A stretch of 64,000 bases of DNA from AP-15 sp963750195. Lineage in GTDB: Bacteria; Pseudomonadota; Alphaproteobacteria; ATCC43930; CGMCC-115725. Shown here piece after piece: positions 8,859 through 17,535 of this stretch (its first letter is position 1; each line of letters starts with the position of its first letter). A program made the translations under genes and the position numbers. The notes under the pieces were generated by a model. That model did not search any database and was not told the origin of the DNA. It worked only from the letters and a program-made list of their open reading frames with translations. The stretch covers positions 51,726-115,725 of the forward strand of contig CAVVPS010000015.1 of the NCBI GenBank assembly GCA_963750195.1, written 5' to 3'.

Positions 8859-9494
8859 TCAGCCCGCGCGCAGGCTCTGGACAAACTCCGCAAGGCCAAG
8901 CTGCCGCTCGCGGCGCAGCCGTTCGGCGGTGACGATCGCTCGGACTTCGGCAACGCTGTCTTCGACCGTATCGTTGACTATCACATAGTCGTATTCGGGC
9001 CAGTGGCGCATCTCCTCCGCCGATTTGGCCATCCGCGCGGCGATGTCGGAGGCGCTGTCCTGAGCCCGGGTGCGCAGCCGCTCTTCAAGCGCCGCAAGGC
9101 TCGGCGGCAACACAAAAACGGCGACCAGATCCGGGCGGACCTTGCGGGCGAGCTGCTGAGTACCTTGCCAGTCGAGATCGCCGACGATGTCATGCCCGGC
9201 GGCGAGTGCGGCTTCGATCGGCTGGCGCGGCGTGCCGTAGCAATTGCCGAACACGCGCGCATGCTCCAACAGCTCGTCCCGGGCCACCATCTCGTCGAAG
9301 CCGGGCTGATCGATGAACCAATAGTCGTGCCCGTCGACCTCACCCCGCCGCCGCGGGCGGGTCGTCACCGAGACCGAAAGGGTGAGCGCAGGATCTTTTT
9401 CGACGAGCTGCCGGGTGATCGTCGTCTTCCCCGCGCCGGAGGGCGACGAGAGCACGAGCAGCAGTCCGCGCCGCCGGATCTGTGGCCCGCTCAT
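8859..9494 (-). CDS. gmk: Guanylate kinase
   Basis: Gmk phosphorylates GMP to GDP with ATP. The 211-residue protein has the P-loop SSPSGAGKTT near residue 15, the GMP-binding VSVTTRPRRRGEVDGHDYWF block, and the DLDWQGTQQL stretch. ATG 9494 is chosen because it overlaps the yicC stop by four bases (ATGA) and gives the family's normal N-terminus. The longer open frame to 9620 would only add unrelated residues. It is the last gene of a minus-strand block with yicC, mltG and the fatty-acid synthesis genes. Confidence 0.95.
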   Translation of the reverse strand: MSGPQIRRRGLLLVLSSPSGAGKTTITRQLVEKDPALTLSVSVTTRPRRRGEVDGHDYWFIDQPGFDEMVARDELLEHARVFGNCYGTPRQPIEAALAAGHDIVGDLDWQGTQQLARKVRPDLVAVFVLPPSLAALEERLRTRAQDSASDIAARMAKSAEEMRHWPEYDYVIVNDTVEDSVAEVRAIVTAERLRRERQLGLAEFVQSLRAG

Positions 9495-10372
9495 TCGATG
9501 TTCTGCACCTGCTCGCGAAACTGCTCGACCACGGCCTTGAGCGAGAGGCCGATTCGGGTCAGTTCGATATCGGCGGATTTCGAGCACAGGGTGTTGGCCT
9601 CGCGGTTCAGCTCCTGGCACAGAAAATCGAGACGGCGGCCGACCGCATCGCCCTGTTGCAGTAATTCACCGGCCTGCTCGAGGTGCGCGCGCAGTCGCTC
9701 GATCTCCTCCCGAATATCCGAGCGGGCGGCGAGCAGGGCCACTTCCTGGGCCATGCGCTCTTCGGGCATCGACGGCATCAAATCGGCGAGGCCCGTCAGC
9801 ACCGTGCGCAGCCGCTCGCGAATCGCCGCCGGCTGAGCCGCGGCACAATCTGCGGCCGCGGTGACGAGCGCAGCCATCTCGTCGAGTTGGTTGCCCAGCA
9901 GTGCCGCGATACGCGCCCCCTCTTCGGCGCGCGCATCGGCGAGCCGGTCGAGCAACGCATTCCAGCCGGCGAGCACAGCCTGCCGGCGCGCTTCGATCAC
10001 CGTCTCGTCTTCGTCCTCGACGGTCTCGACGACGCCGCGCAAGGCCAGCAATCCGTCAAGGCGCGGCGGGGCCGCTTCGATCTCCCCGCTCAATTCGTTG
10101 ATCAGGGCCACGAGCTGAGAGAGCGCCTCGCGGTTGACGCGCAGCGCAGGCGGAGTGGTCCGGGTGACGGCGAGGTTGGCGGAGAAATTGCCGCGGCGAA
10201 ACCGCTGCGCCAGAGCGGCGCGCAGTTCGGGCTCCAGCGCGTCGAAGCCGGGGGCCAGCCGCAGCCGCAGGTCGAGCGCGCGCCCGTTGACGCTTTTGAT
10301 CTCCCATACCCAGGACATCCCGGGCGCTTCGTCTTGCGCTCGGGCGAACCCGGTCATACTGGCTAGGCCCAC
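9491..10372 (-). CDS. yicC: YicC family endoribonuclease
   Basis: The 293-residue protein starts with the family signature MGLASMTGFARAQ and carries WEIKSVNGRALDLRLRLAPGFDALE. It ends with the conserved DUF1732 region, where RLDFLCQELNREANTLCSKS and VEQFREQVQNIE are typical. YicC/RicA-type proteins are RNA-processing factors linked to small-RNA turnover and stress responses. Pairing with gmk, with which it overlaps by four bases, is a very common arrangement. Confidence 0.92.
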   Translation of the reverse strand: MGLASMTGFARAQDEAPGMSWVWEIKSVNGRALDLRLRLAPGFDALEPELRAALAQRFRRGNFSANLAVTRTTPPALRVNREALSQLVALINELSGEIEAAPPRLDGLLALRGVVETVEDEDETVIEARRQAVLAGWNALLDRLADARAEEGARIAALLGNQLDEMAALVTAAADCAAAQPAAIRERLRTVLTGLADLMPSMPEERMAQEVALLAARSDIREEIERLRAHLEQAGELLQQGDAVGRRLDFLCQELNREANTLCSKSADIELTRIGLSLKAVVEQFREQVQNIE

Positions 10373-10448
10373 GCCGCCGCGCTCCCCGCTGTTGATCCGG
10401 CGTTATAGCGGCACGGCATCGCGCCAACAACGCCGCGCGGGCATCGCC

Positions 10449-11462
10449 TCAAGGGCCGGGACCCGGCCGCTCGGTCTCATCGCCGACACCGCGGCGATAT
10501 TGGGCGACGTTGTGGTTGTGCTCGGCCAGGGTCTTGGCGAAGACGTGCCCGCCCGATCTGTCGGCGACGAAGTAAAGGTCGTCGGTCGGCGCCGGCCGCG
10601 CCGCAGCGCGCAGCGCCGCCGCCCCCGGGTTATCGATCGGGCCGGGCGGCAGCCCCTTTTCGACATAGGTGTTGTAGGGAGACGCAACCGCCAGATCGGC
10701 GTGGGTCAGCGGCCGATCGAGTTTCTTGGCGCCGTCGTCGCTAAGTGCATAAATCACCGTCGGATCCGATTGCAGGCGCATGCCGAGGCGCAGCCGGTTG
10801 ACAAAGACGGCGGCGATTCGCGCCCGTTCGTCCGCGCGCGCCGCCTCCCGCTCGACCAACGAGGCCAGGATCAGCATTTGTTCCGGGTTCGCCAACGGCA
10901 TATCGGGCCGCCGCTCGGCCCAGGCCGTTTGCAGCGCGCGGGCCATCCCCCGCTCCATCCGTCCGAGCAACGCCTGGCGGGTGTTGCCATAGCTGTAGAT
11001 GTAAGTGGCGGGCATCAGCGCGCCCTCCGGGGGCGGCTTGCCGGTGTCGCCGTCGAGAGCCGGGGCGGCCCGCACCAACGCCACGATCTGGGCGCTGGTC
11101 AACCCTTCCGGGATGGTCAGCCGGTGCTCGACGGTCTTGCCGCTCGCGAGAATCCCAGCAACCGCGAGAGCGCTCGTTCCGGCCGGGAACTCGTATTCAC
11201 CGGCCAGCAGGGACGATCCGTTGCCGGAAAGCGTCGCCCCGATCTCGAACGAGAGCGCGTGCCGGATTACCTCGTGCCGGGCCAATAATGCGGCGATGCC
11301 GCCAAGGCCAATGCGCGGCGGGATGATGACCGTCGTCTTCTGGCTCAGCGGACCCGGCGCGGTCAGGTCCTGGTAAATCCACCAGCCGGCCCCGCCGGCG
11401 ACCGCAATAACCGCCGAGACGGCCAGCATCGCCCAGGCAAACAGGCGGAGGGCGCCGTGCAT
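10449..11462 (-). CDS. mltG: Endolytic peptidoglycan transglycosylase MltG
   Basis: The 337-residue protein has one N-terminal membrane helix (residues ~8-30, WAMLAVSAVIAVAGGAGWWIY). A YceG/MltG domain follows, with the catalytic glutamate in LASLVEREA and the conserved SDPTVIYAL and SPYNTYVEKGLPPGPI. MltG cuts nascent glycan strands at the inner membrane and sets glycan length. It sits between yicC and fabF, as in many bacteria. Confidence 0.93.
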   Translation of the reverse strand: MHGALRLFAWAMLAVSAVIAVAGGAGWWIYQDLTAPGPLSQKTTVIIPPRIGLGGIAALLARHEVIRHALSFEIGATLSGNGSSLLAGEYEFPAGTSALAVAGILASGKTVEHRLTIPEGLTSAQIVALVRAAPALDGDTGKPPPEGALMPATYIYSYGNTRQALLGRMERGMARALQTAWAERRPDMPLANPEQMLILASLVEREAARADERARIAAVFVNRLRLGMRLQSDPTVIYALSDDGAKKLDRPLTHADLAVASPYNTYVEKGLPPGPIDNPGAAALRAAARPAPTDDLYFVADRSGGHVFAKTLAEHNHNVAQYRRGVGDETERPGPGP

Positions 11463-11502
11463 TGATCAACAAACTCCGGGCGATTCTGCGCGGATCAGCC
11501 GC

Positions 11503-12765
11503 TTACGGCGGTCCTGCGAAGACCAGCGAGGCGTTGGTGCCGCCGAACCCGAACGAATTGGTCAGCACATAGCTGACCCGGCGCTCTTTGGCTTGCTTCG
11601 GCACCAGATCGATGTCGCAGGCCGGCGACGGGTTGTCGAGGTTCAACGTTGGCGGCACCACGCCGTCGCGGATGGCGAGGATTGAAAAGATCGCTTCGAC
11701 GCTGCCGGCGGCGCCGAGCAAATGGCCGATCGCCGATTTCGTCGATGACATCGACAGCTCGTAAGCATGTCGGCCGAACAGCCGCTTGACCGCGCCGAGC
11801 TCGATTTCATCGCCGAGCGGGGTCGAGGTGCCATGGGCGTTGATGTAGTCGATCTGGTCCGCGGAAATGCCGGCGCGTCGTAACGCGTTGCGCATCGAAC
11901 GGAAGGCGCCGTTACCGTCCTCGGCGGGCGCGGTCAGGTGAAACGCGTCGCCGGACATGCCGTAGCCGATGACTTCGGCATAGATGCGGGCGCCGCGGCG
12001 GCGCGCGTGCTCCAGCTCTTCGAGAACCAGAATCCCGGCGCCCTCGCCCATGACAAAGCCGTCACGGGCCTGATCCCACGGGCGCGAGGCCCGGGGCGGA
12101 TCGTCGTTGAACCCGGTCGACAAGGCCCGCGCCGCGGCAAACCCGGCGAGACCGAGCCGGCAGATCGCCGCTTCGGTGCCGCCGCAAACCATGACATCGG
12201 CATCATCGAGCATGATCAGCCGCCCGGCATCGCCGATCGCATGCGCGCCGGTCGAGCACGCCGTCACCACCGCGTGGTTCGGCCCACTGAAGCCATAGCG
12301 GATCGAGACATGACCGGACGCCAGGTTGATCAGATTGGCCGGGATGAAAAATGGCGTAAGACGGCGCGGACCGCGCTCGTGCAGGGTCAGCGCCCCTTCG
12401 GTGATCCCGGACAGACCACCAATGCCGGAGCCGATCATGACACCGGTGCGCTCGCGCTCATACTCGCTGTCCGGTGTCCAATCGGCATCCTCGACCGCCT
12501 GGGCAGCCGCGGCCAGCGCATAGACGATAAAGCCGTCCATCTTGCGCTGATCCTTGGGCGGAACCCAGTCATCGGCGTTGAACAGCCCCGACGCGGTGTC
12601 GCCGCGCGGCACCTGGGCCGCGATCCGCGCCGGAAGATCGGACACGTCGAAAGACTGAATCGCGCTGACGCCCGAGGCGCCGGCAATCAGGTGCTGCCAG
12701 TTTCGCTCGAGGCCAATGCCGAGGGGCGTTACGAGCCCCATGCCGGTCACGACGACGCGTCGCAT
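11503..12765 (-). CDS. fabF: 3-oxoacyl-[acyl-carrier-protein] synthase II
   Basis: FabF condenses malonyl-ACP with acyl-ACP in chain elongation. ATG 12765 begins MRRVVVTGMGLVTPLG. The catalytic cysteine is in VVTACSTGAHAIGDA and the two histidines in NAHGTSTPLGDE and STKSAIGHLLGAAGS. Length (420 residues) is normal. An ATG ten codons upstream (12795) would add residues outside the family. It follows acpP, fabG and fabD in the same direction, so chain-extension enzymes and their carrier are made together. Confidence 0.95.
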   Translation of the reverse strand: MRRVVVTGMGLVTPLGIGLERNWQHLIAGASGVSAIQSFDVSDLPARIAAQVPRGDTASGLFNADDWVPPKDQRKMDGFIVYALAAAAQAVEDADWTPDSEYERERTGVMIGSGIGGLSGITEGALTLHERGPRRLTPFFIPANLINLASGHVSIRYGFSGPNHAVVTACSTGAHAIGDAGRLIMLDDADVMVCGGTEAAICRLGLAGFAAARALSTGFNDDPPRASRPWDQARDGFVMGEGAGILVLEELEHARRRGARIYAEVIGYGMSGDAFHLTAPAEDGNGAFRSMRNALRRAGISADQIDYINAHGTSTPLGDEIELGAVKRLFGRHAYELSMSSTKSAIGHLLGAAGSVEAIFSILAIRDGVVPPTLNLDNPSPACDIDLVPKQAKERRVSYVLTNSFGFGGTNASLVFAGPP

Positions 12766-12853
12766 TCCATTCTCACGAACGGCCGGACGGTCCAAAGTTC
12801 ACGGCCGGAAGACCTCCTGCGACAACACGGAACGACGGAGCGAATGCGACGGC

Positions 12854-13087
12854 TCAGCTGTGCAATTCGATAAAGCTGACCGCATCCTTGACCGTCACGA
12901 TCTTTTCCGCCGCGTCGTCCGGAATCTCACAGCCGAATTCCTCTTCGAAAGCCATCACAAGTTCTACCGTGTCGAGGCTGTCGGCGCCGAGATCATCGAT
13001 AAAGCTGGCGTTCTCGGTCACTTTCGCTTCGTCGACACCCAAATGCTCGACGACGATCTTTTTGACCCGCTCGGCGACGTCGCTCAT
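12854..13087 (-). CDS. acpP: Acyl carrier protein
   Basis: This 77-residue acidic protein has the 4'-phosphopantetheine attachment serine in the DSL motif (DDLGADSLDTVELVMAFEEEF) and the usual four-helix ACP pattern. It carries growing acyl chains for FabD, FabG and FabF encoded on either side, and also supplies acyl groups for lipid A made by LpxC's pathway. Start ATG 13087 gives the canonical MSDVAERVKKIVVEHL. Confidence 0.97.
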   Translation of the reverse strand: MSDVAERVKKIVVEHLGVDEAKVTENASFIDDLGADSLDTVELVMAFEEEFGCEIPDDAAEKIVTVKDAVSFIELHS

Positions 13088-13254
13088 CCGTTCTTCCCCT
13101 CAGTGGCTCGCGTGAAAGTCGTTTCGACACAAGTTTGCGGGCATATCCGCGTTCATAGTGTCGCCGTCGGGGGCGGCGATCAAGGCGCCGGTCACATATC
13201 AGATTTCCCCAGCGGTGCCAATTCGGCTGAATCGGACTTCCGTGCCGCGCGACC

Positions 13255-13992
13255 TCATAGCATGGCCATGCCGCCATTGACGTGCAAGGTGTGGCCGGTG
13301 ACATAGGCAGCCTCGGCGCTCGCCAGATAGACGATGGCAGCGGCGATGTCCTCGGGCGCGCCGAATCTTCCGGCCGGAATCGCCGAGCCCAGCCGCGCGC
13401 GCTGATCCGCAGTCAGCTTGTCGGTCATCGCCGTCTCGATCAAACCTGGAGCGACGCAGTTGACCGTGATGCCGCGGCCGGCGACCTCGGCCGCGATCGA
13501 TTTCGACATTCCGATCATTGCCGCCTTGGCCGCAGCATAGTTCGCCTGGCCGGGGTTGCCGGTCGCGGCGACAATCGAGGTCACCGCGATTATCCGCCCG
13601 TGCCGGCGCCGGACCATACCGCGCAGCACCGCACGGGTGAGGCGAAAGGCAGCGGTCAGATCGACGTCGAGCACCGCCTGCCAATCAGCGTCGGTCATGC
13701 GCAACGCCAGCGCGTCCCGGGTCAGACCGGCATTGTTAACGAGGATGTCGATATGGCCGAGCGCCGCCTCGGCATTCTTGACCAGCTGTTCGCAGGCCTG
13801 TGGATCGGCAAGATCGGCGAGTCCGACATGGGCGCGCCCACCGAGATCGGCAGCAAGCCTCTGGAGGGCTTGGGCGCGCGTGCCCGCCAGCATCAGCGCC
13901 GCCCCCTGGGCATTCAACGCCCTGGCGATCGCTCCGCCGATGCCCCCGGAGGCGCCGGTCACCAACGCCGTCTGGCCCGACAGATCGAACAT
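13255..13992 (-). CDS. fabG: 3-oxoacyl-[acyl-carrier-protein] reductase
   Basis: FabG reduces beta-ketoacyl-ACP with NADPH. It is a short-chain dehydrogenase with the TGASGGIG nucleotide-binding loop near residue 12, NNAG (ILVNNAGLTRD), and the catalytic Tyr-Lys pair in GQANYAAAKAAM preceded by the serine of TSIVAATG. ATG 13992 gives MFDLSGQTALVTG and a 245-residue protein of normal size. It lies 13 bases after the fabD stop, so the two are probably co-transcribed. Confidence 0.95.
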   Translation of the reverse strand: MFDLSGQTALVTGASGGIGGAIARALNAQGAALMLAGTRAQALQRLAADLGGRAHVGLADLADPQACEQLVKNAEAALGHIDILVNNAGLTRDALALRMTDADWQAVLDVDLTAAFRLTRAVLRGMVRRRHGRIIAVTSIVAATGNPGQANYAAAKAAMIGMSKSIAAEVAGRGITVNCVAPGLIETAMTDKLTADQRARLGSAIPAGRFGAPEDIAAAIVYLASAEAAYVTGHTLHVNGGMAML

Positions 13993-14005
13993 CGCCCAAC
14001 CGTAT

Positions 14006-14962
14006 TTAGAAATCTTCGAGCAGCGCCTCTGCCTCCGCCGGGGCGCCAACGGAGCGCGCAGCGAGCGCTGGGGCGATGCGTTTGGCGAGCCCGGCGAGTA
14101 CGCGACCGGCGCCGATCTCGATGATCTCCTCGACCCCGGAGGCGGCGAGGTACAGCACGCTCTCGCGCCACCGCACCATCGCCGTCACTTGCTCGACCAG
14201 CAGGCGTTTGATCGCGGCGGGATTGCTGACCGCGGTCGCCGAGACATTGGCGACCAGCGGCACTTGCGGCGCACGCAGAGTAACATCTTCCAGGGCCTCG
14301 GCCATCGCCGTGGCAGCCGGGGCCAGCAGTGGCGAATGAAACGGCGCGCTGACCGCGAGCAGGATCGAGCGCCGTGCGCCGTGTTCGCGGGCGATTGCAA
14401 TCGCCCGCTCGACGGCCCCACGATGGCCGCTGACGACGACTTGCCCAGGTGCGTTGTCGTTCGCGACCGCGCAGATCTCGTCGTGGTCGATCCCGGCGCG
14501 TGCCGCCTCGGCGGCGATGGCGCGCGCGTCGGCGGCATCGAGCCCGATCAGCGCCGCCATTGCTCCGTCGCCGACCGGCACCGCGCGTTGCATCGCCTGG
14601 CCGCGCAATTTGAGCAACCGCGCCGCGTCGCCGATCGAGAGCGCTCGGGCTGCGGCCAGCGCCGAATACTCGCCGAGCGAATGCCCGGCGACATAAGCGA
14701 CATGCTCTGAGAGATCGAGGCCGCCTTCGGTTTCGAGCACACGGATCACCGCGAGGCTCGCGGCCATCAGCGCGGGCTGAGCATTTTCGGTCAAGGTCAG
14801 CTCGCTCTCCGGCCCCTCGAACATCAGGCGCGAGAGATGCTGCGACAGCGAGTTGTCGACTTCCTCGAACAGCCGGCGCGCCGCCGGAAAGGCGTCGGCG
14901 AGGTTGCGCCCCATGCCGACCGCCTGCGAGCCCTGACCCGGAAACACAAATGCACGCTTCAT
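14006..14962 (-). CDS. fabD: Malonyl CoA-acyl carrier protein transacylase
   Basis: FabD moves malonyl from CoA to ACP. The 318-residue protein opens MKRAFVFPGQGSQAVGMG. The active-site serine is in AGHSLGEYSALA and the catalytic histidine in VSAPFHSPLL, with QPALMAAS between. It is the first gene of the minus-strand fatty-acid block and is divergent from rpsF. The gap of about 180 bases holds promoters for both directions. Confidence 0.95.
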   Translation of the reverse strand: MKRAFVFPGQGSQAVGMGRNLADAFPAARRLFEEVDNSLSQHLSRLMFEGPESELTLTENAQPALMAASLAVIRVLETEGGLDLSEHVAYVAGHSLGEYSALAAARALSIGDAARLLKLRGQAMQRAVPVGDGAMAALIGLDAADARAIAAEAARAGIDHDEICAVANDNAPGQVVVSGHRGAVERAIAIAREHGARRSILLAVSAPFHSPLLAPAATAMAEALEDVTLRAPQVPLVANVSATAVSNPAAIKRLLVEQVTAMVRWRESVLYLAASGVEEIIEIGAGRVLAGLAKRIAPALAARSVGAPAEAEALLEDF

Positions 14963-15022
14963 CGCAATATGTCCCCCATTCCCCCACGAGCCGGTATCGA
15001 CCTGGAACCGGCGTCCGCCATC

Positions 15023-15050
15023 TTGTCCTGCGGGCAGGTCTCTGTATAGT
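15023..15050 (+). promoter_or_regulatory. Probable sigma-70 promoter of the rpsF operon
   Basis: TTGTCC (15023-15028) and TATAGT (15045-15050) are separated by 16 bases and point toward rpsF, leaving a leader of about 85 bases before ATG 15141. The leader is GC-rich with possible stems and could carry an S6:S18-type autoregulatory site, but I cannot fold it here. Confidence 0.55.
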
Positions 15051-15140
15051 GCGCCGGCTTACCCTTGCCGGCATGTGCCGGCTCGGCCCGGTCGGCGGAT
15101 GCGCCCCGGGCCTCGATCAGCCAAAAGGGATCCGGTCTCT

Positions 15141-15635
15141 ATGCCTCTTTACGAGAATGTGTTCATCGCACGCCAGGATATATCGGGCGCACAGGTCGAC
15201 GCCCTCGCCGACAGCTTTGCGCAGCTGATCGCCGACAATGGCGGCGAGGTCAAGAAGCGCGAATACTGGGGCCTGCGCAACCTCGCCTACCGAATGCGCA
15301 AGAATCGCAAGGGGCATTACGTGCTGATGAACCTGTCGGCGCCGCCGGCTGCGATCGCCGAGCTCGAGCGCACGATGCGGATCACCGAGGACGTGTTGCG
15401 CTACATGACGCTCCGGGTCGAGGCGCTCGACGAGGGGCCGTCGGCGATCATGCAGAATCGCGGCAGCCGCGAGGATCGCCCACGGCGGGGTCCAGGGGAC
15501 CGGGACCGGGAGCGCTATGGCGAGCCACGCGACGCTGGCGAGCGTGTCGACCGCCCGGTTCCCGAACGCGCGGTTCCCGAACGCGCCGAACCCGAACGCC
15601 CCGAACCGGCTGTCGCCGAAACGGTGGAGTCTTAA
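15141..15635 (+). CDS. rpsF: 30S ribosomal protein S6
   Basis: MPLYENVFIARQDISGAQVD is a typical S6 start, followed by EYWGLRNLAYRMRKNRKGHYVLMNL. An AAAGGGA ribosome site precedes ATG 15141. At 164 residues it is longer than most S6 proteins because of a charged C-terminal tail after residue ~105. The tail is rich in Arg, Glu, Asp and Pro and includes repeated PER(A)-type units (VPERAVPERAEPERPEP). S6 pairs with S18 on the 30S platform; rpsR follows immediately. Confidence 0.95.
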   Translation: MPLYENVFIARQDISGAQVDALADSFAQLIADNGGEVKKREYWGLRNLAYRMRKNRKGHYVLMNLSAPPAAIAELERTMRITEDVLRYMTLRVEALDEGPSAIMQNRGSREDRPRRGPGDRDRERYGEPRDAGERVDRPVPERAVPERAEPERPEPAVAETVES

Positions 15636-15903
15636 ATGGAAAGCCAGACAGCGGGCGGAGGGCCGGCGTGGCGCGGCAACCCGCCGGCCGTTCTTCCGGC
15701 GCCGCAAATCGTGCCCGTTCTCGGGTCCGAACGCGCCCAAGATCGACTACAAGGACGTCAAGCTCCTGCAGCGCTTCGTATCCGAGCGCGGCAAGATCGT
15801 GCCCAGCCGCATCACCGCGGTCTCGACCAAGCGCCAGCGCGAACTCGCTCAGGCGATCAAGCGGGCGCGGTTTCTCGGCTTGTTGCCCTATATGGTGAAG
15901 TAG
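15636..15903 (+). CDS. rpsR: 30S ribosomal protein S18 (frameshift near codon 3)
   Basis: The S18 core is unmistakable: RRPFFRRRKSCPFSGPNAPK, IDYKDVKLLQRFVSERGKIV, RARFLGLLPYMVK. In that frame no ATG/GTG/TTG precedes the core in a sensible place. ATG 15636, directly after the rpsF stop, is one base out of phase. Dropping one A from GGAAAGCC at 15639-15646 joins them as MEARQRAEGRRGAATRRPFF and gives an ordinary S18. As S18 is essential, a one-base sequencing insertion is the best explanation. Confidence 0.9.
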
Positions 15904-15938
15904 CCGGCCGGCGGCGCGCTGACCGGCGTGCAGCGGGA

Positions 15939-16862
15939 ATGGTCATGGGCTGGGCCGGGATTGCCGGAACGGGCGCGCTGTTGGGCGCGCTCGGGGCAGC
16001 GCTCTATCTGGCGGTGCTGACCGGCTCGCCGGGCGCGCTGATCCTCGTCTATCTGGCGCAACTCCCGCTCTTCGCGGCCGGATTATGGCTCGGAATCGGC
16101 GCCGCTACGGCGGCCGCGCTGACCGCATCTGCGGTTCTGCTGGCAACGGGCGGCCTCATCGCCGCCGCGCTGTTTGCCGGGCTCTACGCCGCTCCGGTGG
16201 TTTTGTTGGTCCGCCAGGCCTTGCTGGCGCGCAACGGGCCGGAGGGCGCCGTCGAATGGTACCCCCCGGGATTGCTGACGGCGTGGCTGACCGGGCTTGG
16301 CCTCGCGGCATTCGCCGCGGCCTTACTGTTCTTCGGTGGCCCCAGCAGCATGGAATCGATGTTGCGCGACAGCTTGGCGCCCGCCGTCGACCGCTTTGTC
16401 GACGCGAGTGAGGTCAGCCGCGACGCGCTGATCGAGGGGGTGGCGCGCGTCGTTCCCGGCGTCATCGCCGCTTCGTGGATGGTGATGACGGCAAGCACAG
16501 CGATGCTTGCGCAAGGAATACTGGCGCGCTTTGGGGCTAGCTGGCGACCCTCGCCCGATCTCGCCGCTTTGACCTTGCCGTTATGGGTTTCGGTGGTCTT
16601 CGGGGTTGCGGCGGCAGCTGCGTTGATCGGCGGGGCGGTGCGATTTTTGGCCATCAACGTGATGATCGTCCTGGCGATCCCCTTTTGCCTCGCGGGCTTG
16701 GCGGTGCTGCACACTGCGGTGCGCCGCCTGCGGCGGCCGCAGGTCCCGCTCGTCGGTTTTTATGTGCTGGCCGGGTTGTTCGGCTGGCCGTTGTTGGTGA
16801 TTGCTGTCGTCGGGCTGCTCGACGCCTTGTTCGGGCTGCGGCGGCGCTTCGTGCAGCCCTGA
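15939..16862 (+). CDS. DUF2232 family integral membrane protein
   Basis: This 307-residue protein is almost entirely hydrophobic, with about eight predicted membrane helices (for example LILVYLAQLPLFAAGLWLGI and FLAINVMIVLAIPFCLAGLA). A membrane protein with the DUF2232 (YybS-like) pattern sits between rpsR and rplI in many alphaproteobacteria, which is the main support for the call. ATG 15939 follows a GCGGGAA ribosome site. The role is not established. A link to ribosome biogenesis or envelope growth is suggested only by synteny. Confidence 0.8.
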   Translation: MVMGWAGIAGTGALLGALGAALYLAVLTGSPGALILVYLAQLPLFAAGLWLGIGAATAAALTASAVLLATGGLIAAALFAGLYAAPVVLLVRQALLARNGPEGAVEWYPPGLLTAWLTGLGLAAFAAALLFFGGPSSMESMLRDSLAPAVDRFVDASEVSRDALIEGVARVVPGVIAASWMVMTASTAMLAQGILARFGASWRPSPDLAALTLPLWVSVVFGVAAAAALIGGAVRFLAINVMIVLAIPFCLAGLAVLHTAVRRLRRPQVPLVGFYVLAGLFGWPLLVIAVVGLLDALFGLRRRFVQP

Positions 16863-16882
16863 TCAGTCGGAGGAAAGAGGCG

Positions 16883-17452
16883 ATGATTGAACTGATTTTG
16901 CTCGAACGGGTCGAGAAGCTCGGCCAGATGGGCCAGCTTGTTAAAGTCAAGCCGGGATTTGCCCGCAATTTTCTGCTACCGCAGAAAAAAGCGATGCGCG
17001 CGACCGAAGCGAACCTCGCCTATTTCGAAACCCAACGCGCCCAACTCGAAGCCAACAACCTGCAACGCAAGGCCGAAGCGGGCGAGGTCGGCGCCAAGCT
17101 CGAAGGGCTGACCGTCGTGATCGTCCGCCAGGCCGGCGAGAGTGGGCAGCTTTACGGCTCGGTCTCGGCCCGCGATATTGCCGATGCGGTCACCGAGGCC
17201 GGGTTCACGATCGAAAAGCGCCAGGTGGTTCTGGAACGCCCGATCAAAACCCTCGGGCTTCACCCGTTGCGGATCGTGCTGCATCCGGAAGTCTCGGTCG
17301 GAGTCAGCGCCAATGTAGCCCAATCGGCCGAAGAGGCGGCGATGCAGGCGCGCGGCATCGACCCCTTGCGCATGGCTGACGAGGACGAGGACGAACGCGA
17401 AGCCGCCGCATCGCCCGCGCCGGCAACCACCGCAACCGCTGAGAACGCATAA
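16883..17452 (+). CDS. rplI: 50S ribosomal protein L9
   Basis: MIELILLERVEKLGQMGQLV begins the N-terminal rRNA-binding domain, with VKPGFARNFLLPQKKAMRAT. A long linking helix and the C-terminal domain (LYGSVSARDIADAV, LGLHPLRIVLHPEVSVGVSA) follow. The 189-residue product has an acidic, Ala-rich tail typical of alphaproteobacterial L9. A GGAGG ribosome site lies 8 bases before ATG 16883. Last gene of the rpsF operon. Confidence 0.96.
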   Translation: MIELILLERVEKLGQMGQLVKVKPGFARNFLLPQKKAMRATEANLAYFETQRAQLEANNLQRKAEAGEVGAKLEGLTVVIVRQAGESGQLYGSVSARDIADAVTEAGFTIEKRQVVLERPIKTLGLHPLRIVLHPEVSVGVSANVAQSAEEAAMQARGIDPLRMADEDEDEREAAASPAPATTATAENA

Positions 17453-17535
17453 TCCTGCCGTGAACGTCTTGCGTTTGCTTTGCCACTTTTTTTCATGGAT
17501 AGTGCTACGTCGGTTCCCTCTTCGGTCTCGTCACG

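Noticed and set aside
9495..9620. Upstream extension of guanylate kinase
   Set aside because: The added 42 residues are not Gmk-like and overlap the yicC coding region. ATG 9494 gives the standard protein.
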